DNA of 64,000 nt from Fimbriimonadaceae bacterium. Its GTDB lineage: Bacteria > Armatimonadota > Fimbriimonadia > Fimbriimonadales > Fimbriimonadaceae. Below are positions 61,758 to 64,000 of the stretch, one piece after another. The DNA is taken from NCBI GenBank assembly GCA_023957775.1, contig JAMLGR010000005.1, positions 172,204 through 236,203 on the forward strand, given 5' to 3'. The notes under the pieces are model-generated. The model did not search any database. It worked only from the letters and a program-made list of their open reading frames with translations, and was not told where the DNA came from. The first letter of the stretch is position 1. Each line of letters begins with the position of its first letter. Both the position numbers and the translations under genes were made by a program.

Positions 61758-62945
61758 CTTCCGGGATCCAGTTTGCGTGTTGGCGGTTTTCAGATCGGCA
61801 CGCCCGTCCAGCGGGCGTGGCACCCCACTCCAACCCCGTCGTTTGGGTGCCACGCGGGTGCCACGCCCGCTCGTCGGGCGTGTCGCCCGAGAGGGCGGTT
61901 GTTTCAGAAACAGAGTTACGGCCTGGTTGAGCGTGGCGGTGGGGTTCCAGTCGCCCCCGAAGTTCGCGAAGAGCACCGCGGTGAGCCCCGTGGCGCGCTG
62001 GCGGATGATCACGGCACGGAAGCCGGCCACGGTCGCGCCCGTATGCATCACCACGTCGCCCTTGGCTCCGGTGGGGATCACCCAGCCGAATCCATAAGTG
62101 GAAGCCGTGCCGTCGTTCAGCACAAACGGCTTCCACATGCGCTCGAGGTCGCTCTTGGGAAGCACGGTGCCGTTTCGCATCGCGATTTCCCATTTCAACA
62201 TGTCGGGCACGTTGGTCAGGATCGCGCCGGCCGGAGCACTCGGTCGGGCGCGTTGCGTAGGCCCTGGCACCTGCGACTCTCCGCGCTGCACGTACCCAAC
62301 GGCGCTGCCTGCAGGCCAATCGCCCTTGGGTACGAAACGCGTCGCGACCATCCCGGCGGGCTTGAGAATGCGCGTGTTCACGAACTCCTCGTACGGCATG
62401 CCCGAGGCCCGGTGGATCAGCACGCCGAGCATCGCGTAGCCGATGTTCGAGTAGCTGTATTTTGCCCCGGGTTCGGACTGCAGCTTGGTTTGCGCGAGCC
62501 CCTTCACGAGATCCTCCTCGCTGGGATCGCCGAGGAAGTCGAAACCGGGCACTGAACCGTAATCGCCGAGGCCAGAGGTGTGGGACAAGACGTGCCGGAT
62601 GCGCATGTCGCCCCACTCCTTCGGAGCCTCGGGCAGGAGTTTGCGCACGGGATCGTCCACGGAGAGCTTGCCGTCGCGTTCCAACAGCAACACGGCGGTG
62701 GCCGTGAACTGCTTGGTGATCGACCCGATGTTGAACAGGGTGTCGGGGGTGACCGCCGAGCCACCCTCGACCTTCGTGGACCCGTAGCCGGCGGCTTTCA
62801 CGAGCTTCCCGTCCCTGAAGATCCCGATCGCCATGCCGGGGATCTTCTTCTCCGCCATCTGCGATTTCAGGTAGTCGTCGACCGCATCCGCTCGCACGAG
62901 CGCGGGCAAGAGGAGCAGGAGGGGGAGTAGCCGGCGGATCTTCAT
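61749..62945 (-). CDS. Exported serine beta-lactamase-fold hydrolase
   Basis: 398 residues. Signal peptide (LLPLLLLLPALVRA), then the class C beta-lactamase/DD-peptidase-like domain: SITK (GSITKQFT) with the nucleophile Ser, YSN (YSYSNIGY) and HTG (VMHTGATVAGF). Such proteins include esterases and D-aminopeptidases as well as peptidases; there is no reason to infer antibiotic resistance. About the last 45 residues (PTSGRGTRVAPKRRGWSG, PRPLDGRA) are translated from REP-like repeats. The start overlaps the polA stop (ATGA), within a heptamer array. Confidence 0.88.
   Translation of the reverse strand: MKIRRLLPLLLLLPALVRADAVDDYLKSQMAEKKIPGMAIGIFRDGKLVKAAGYGSTKVEGGSAVTPDTLFNIGSITKQFTATAVLLLERDGKLSVDDPVRKLLPEAPKEWGDMRIRHVLSHTSGLGDYGSVPGFDFLGDPSEEDLVKGLAQTKLQSEPGAKYSYSNIGYAMLGVLIHRASGMPYEEFVNTRILKPAGMVATRFVPKGDWPAGSAVGYVQRGESQVPGPTQRARPSAPAGAILTNVPDMLKWEIAMRNGTVLPKSDLERMWKPFVLNDGTASTYGFGWVIPTGAKGDVVMHTGATVAGFRAVIIRQRATGLTAVLFANFGGDWNPTATLNQAVTLFLKQPPSRATRPTSGRGTRVAPKRRGWSGVPRPLDGRADLKTANTQTGSRKLG
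61798..61882. repeat. Inverted pair of REP-like palindromes inside a coding 3' end
   Basis: One copy at 61798-61821, partner in reverse orientation at 61860-61882. The pair codes for the tail of the hydrolase on the minus strand and lies just past the convergent hipA stop. Confidence 0.85.
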
Positions 62946-64000
62946 GGTTTGTGGATTGTGGTTTGTGGTTTGTGGTCAACGGCCTTCATCTCCGCCCAGT
63001 TCGGCCCGATCTTCGCGTCCACCTCGACGGGCACGGACAGGGGCAGGGCGTTCTCCATGGCCTTGCGGATGGGTTCGACCAAACCCTCCTCCTCCGGCTT
63101 CATCTCGAACACCAGCTCGTCGTGCACCTGTAGCAGCATGCGCGTGGCGGAGGCGCCCAACTCGTTGCGCACATGCAGCATCGCGAGTTTGATCATGTCC
63201 GCGGCGGTGCCCTGGATCGGCGCGTTCATCGCCTGGCGCTCGGCGTACATGCGCTCGTTGCGGTTCAGGGCGTGGATGTCGGGGAAGTGGCGCCGGCGGC
63301 CGTACAGCGTCGTGGTGAACCCCTTGCTTTTGGCCTCCTGCACGACCGAATCCGTGAACGCCTTGATGCTCGGGAAGCGCTCGCGGTACTGCTCGATCAG
63401 CGCCTTGGCCTCCGAAATCGAAAACGCGCCGCCGAGCTGGTTCGCCAGCCCGAAGTCCGTTACGCCGTACAGCACCGCGTAGTTGAGCATCTTCGAGTAG
63501 CCGCGCTGCTCGCGCGTCACCTCCGTCAAGGGCACGCCGTACATCAGCGACGCGGTGACCGTGTGCACGTCCTCGTGGCGTTGGAAGGCCCCGACCAACG
63601 CCTCGTCGCCGCACATGTGGGCGAGCACGCGCAACTCGATCTGCGAGTAGTCGAACGACGCAAGCGTGAATCCCGGCGCGGCCACGAACGCCTGCCGGAT
63701 CTGGCGGCCGAGTTCGGTGCGGATCGGGATGTTCTGGAGGTTCGGCTCGTTCGAGGAGAGCCGCCCGGTGGCCGCGACCGTCTGCGAGTAGTTCGTGTGG
63801 ATGCGCCCGTCCTCGCCGATCATCTTGGGCAGCGAGTCCGCATAGGTGGACTTCAGCTTCGAGAGCTCGCGCCAGGCGAGGACCTCCCCGCAAATGGGGT
63901 GCGCGGGGGCGAGCACCTGCAGGATCTCGACCCCGGTGGCGTACCCCGTCTTCGTCTTCTTCGGCGCGGGAATCGACAGCTTCTCGAAGAGAATCTCTCC
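62942..64000 (-). CDS. polA: DNA polymerase I, C-terminal polymerase part (runs off the right edge)
   Basis: About 353 C-terminal residues; the 5' part lies beyond 64000. Motif A FDYSQIELRVLAHM, motif B RGYSKMLNYAVLYG and motif C QVHDELVFE are all present, so the polymerase is active by sequence. In the O helix the residue equal to E. coli Phe762 is Tyr (LNYAVLYG), as in T7 DNA polymerase. The natural end of the family is near PNWAEMK; the extra AVDHKPQTTIHKP is read from a GGTTTGT heptamer array. The stop overlaps the next gene's ATG. Confidence 0.97.
   Translation of the reverse strand, partial: GEILFEKLSIPAPKKTKTGYATGVEILQVLAPAHPICGEVLAWRELSKLKSTYADSLPKMIGEDGRIHTNYSQTVAATGRLSSNEPNLQNIPIRTELGRQIRQAFVAAPGFTLASFDYSQIELRVLAHMCGDEALVGAFQRHEDVHTVTASLMYGVPLTEVTREQRGYSKMLNYAVLYGVTDFGLANQLGGAFSISEAKALIEQYRERFPSIKAFTDSVVQEAKSKGFTTTLYGRRRHFPDIHALNRNERMYAERQAMNAPIQGTAADMIKLAMLHVRNELGASATRMLLQVHDELVFEMKPEEEGLVEPIRKAMENALPLSVPVEVDAKIGPNWAEMKAVDHKPQTTIHKP
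62946..62973. repeat. Period-7 array spanning polA stop and hydrolase start
   Basis: Four units (GGTTTGT, GGATTGT, GGTTTGT, GGTTTGT) encode the last residues of polA on the minus strand and form the region just 5' of the hydrolase ATG. Confidence 0.88.

Noticed and set aside
61749..61900. Truncated or frameshifted hydrolase end
   Set aside because: The catalytic domain is complete; the odd tail is explained by in-frame reading of REP repeats.

Overview
The window is a high-GC, densely coded bacterial chromosome segment. No gap between genes exceeds about 260 bases, and no rRNA, tRNA, prophage, CRISPR array or transposase gene was seen. The cell is diderm: there is a PilMNOPQ set with a secretin, a SurA/PpiD-like periplasmic chaperone, a heptose-phosphate kinase (RfaE1/HldE-N type), Lgt, many lipoproteins and Tat or Sec exported proteins. 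The gene mix, including pseudopilin, sulfatase-modifying factor, DNRLRE/CARDB and NHL proteins, would suit Armatimonadota (Fimbriimonadia-like) or a planctomycete-like relative. That placement is inference; no marker here is decisive.

Layout. 1-3468: chaperone fragment, lexA with a textbook promoter under an inverted repeat, cysS, and a thioredoxin-like protein without its cysteines. 3465-9308 (minus): lgt-rfaE1-basic protein-rplA-ABC exporter-amidase, mostly envelope and translation. 9412-13871: argB, then pyrR-pyrB-pyrC-lipoprotein, in which the dihydroorotase has lost a metal ligand. 14118-21166 (plus): a tight operon of ExeA-like ATPase, excisionase-type HTH protein, PilM, N, O, P and Q, ending at a 34-base perfect palindrome. 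21397-31845: PadR/HAAS pair, nitroreductase, xylose isomerase, PrcB-domain protein, acyltransferase, aconitase, an oxidoreductase and a prenyl synthase. 31897-41836: DUF1015, metallo-beta-lactamase fold and TPR proteins, two head-to-head lipoprotein genes for carbohydrate enzymes, a thioredoxin, a formylglycine-generating-enzyme homologue coupled to a Tat-exported phosphoesterase/beta-propeller fusion, and a flavoprotein. 41942-44645: a DtxR-type regulator 3 bases ahead of ccmABC and a hidden 39-residue ccmD. 44744-50405: methyltransferase, sarcosine-oxidase-like enzyme, a large exported multidomain protein, and a small pseudopilin/membrane-protein pair of different base composition. 50652-64000: nucleotidyltransferase/phosphomutase fusion, an MsbA-type exporter, NHL protein, M29 aminopeptidase with an oxidoreductase, cinA, hipBA with a triple operator, a serine beta-lactamase-fold hydrolase and the 3' part of polA.

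Two window-wide patterns stand out. First, many genes have a TANAAT-like -10 box only 5 to 8 bases before the start codon, so their transcripts should be leaderless; this pattern decided several start codons. Second, the short gaps are full of dispersed repeats: REP-like palindromes in inverted pairs (REPIN/BIME architecture), period-7 tandem arrays of several consensus types, a 27-base-inverted-repeat element, and C-rich palindromes. Some have been captured as C-terminal codons of neighbouring genes (polA, the beta-lactamase-fold hydrolase, the DUF4015 protein).
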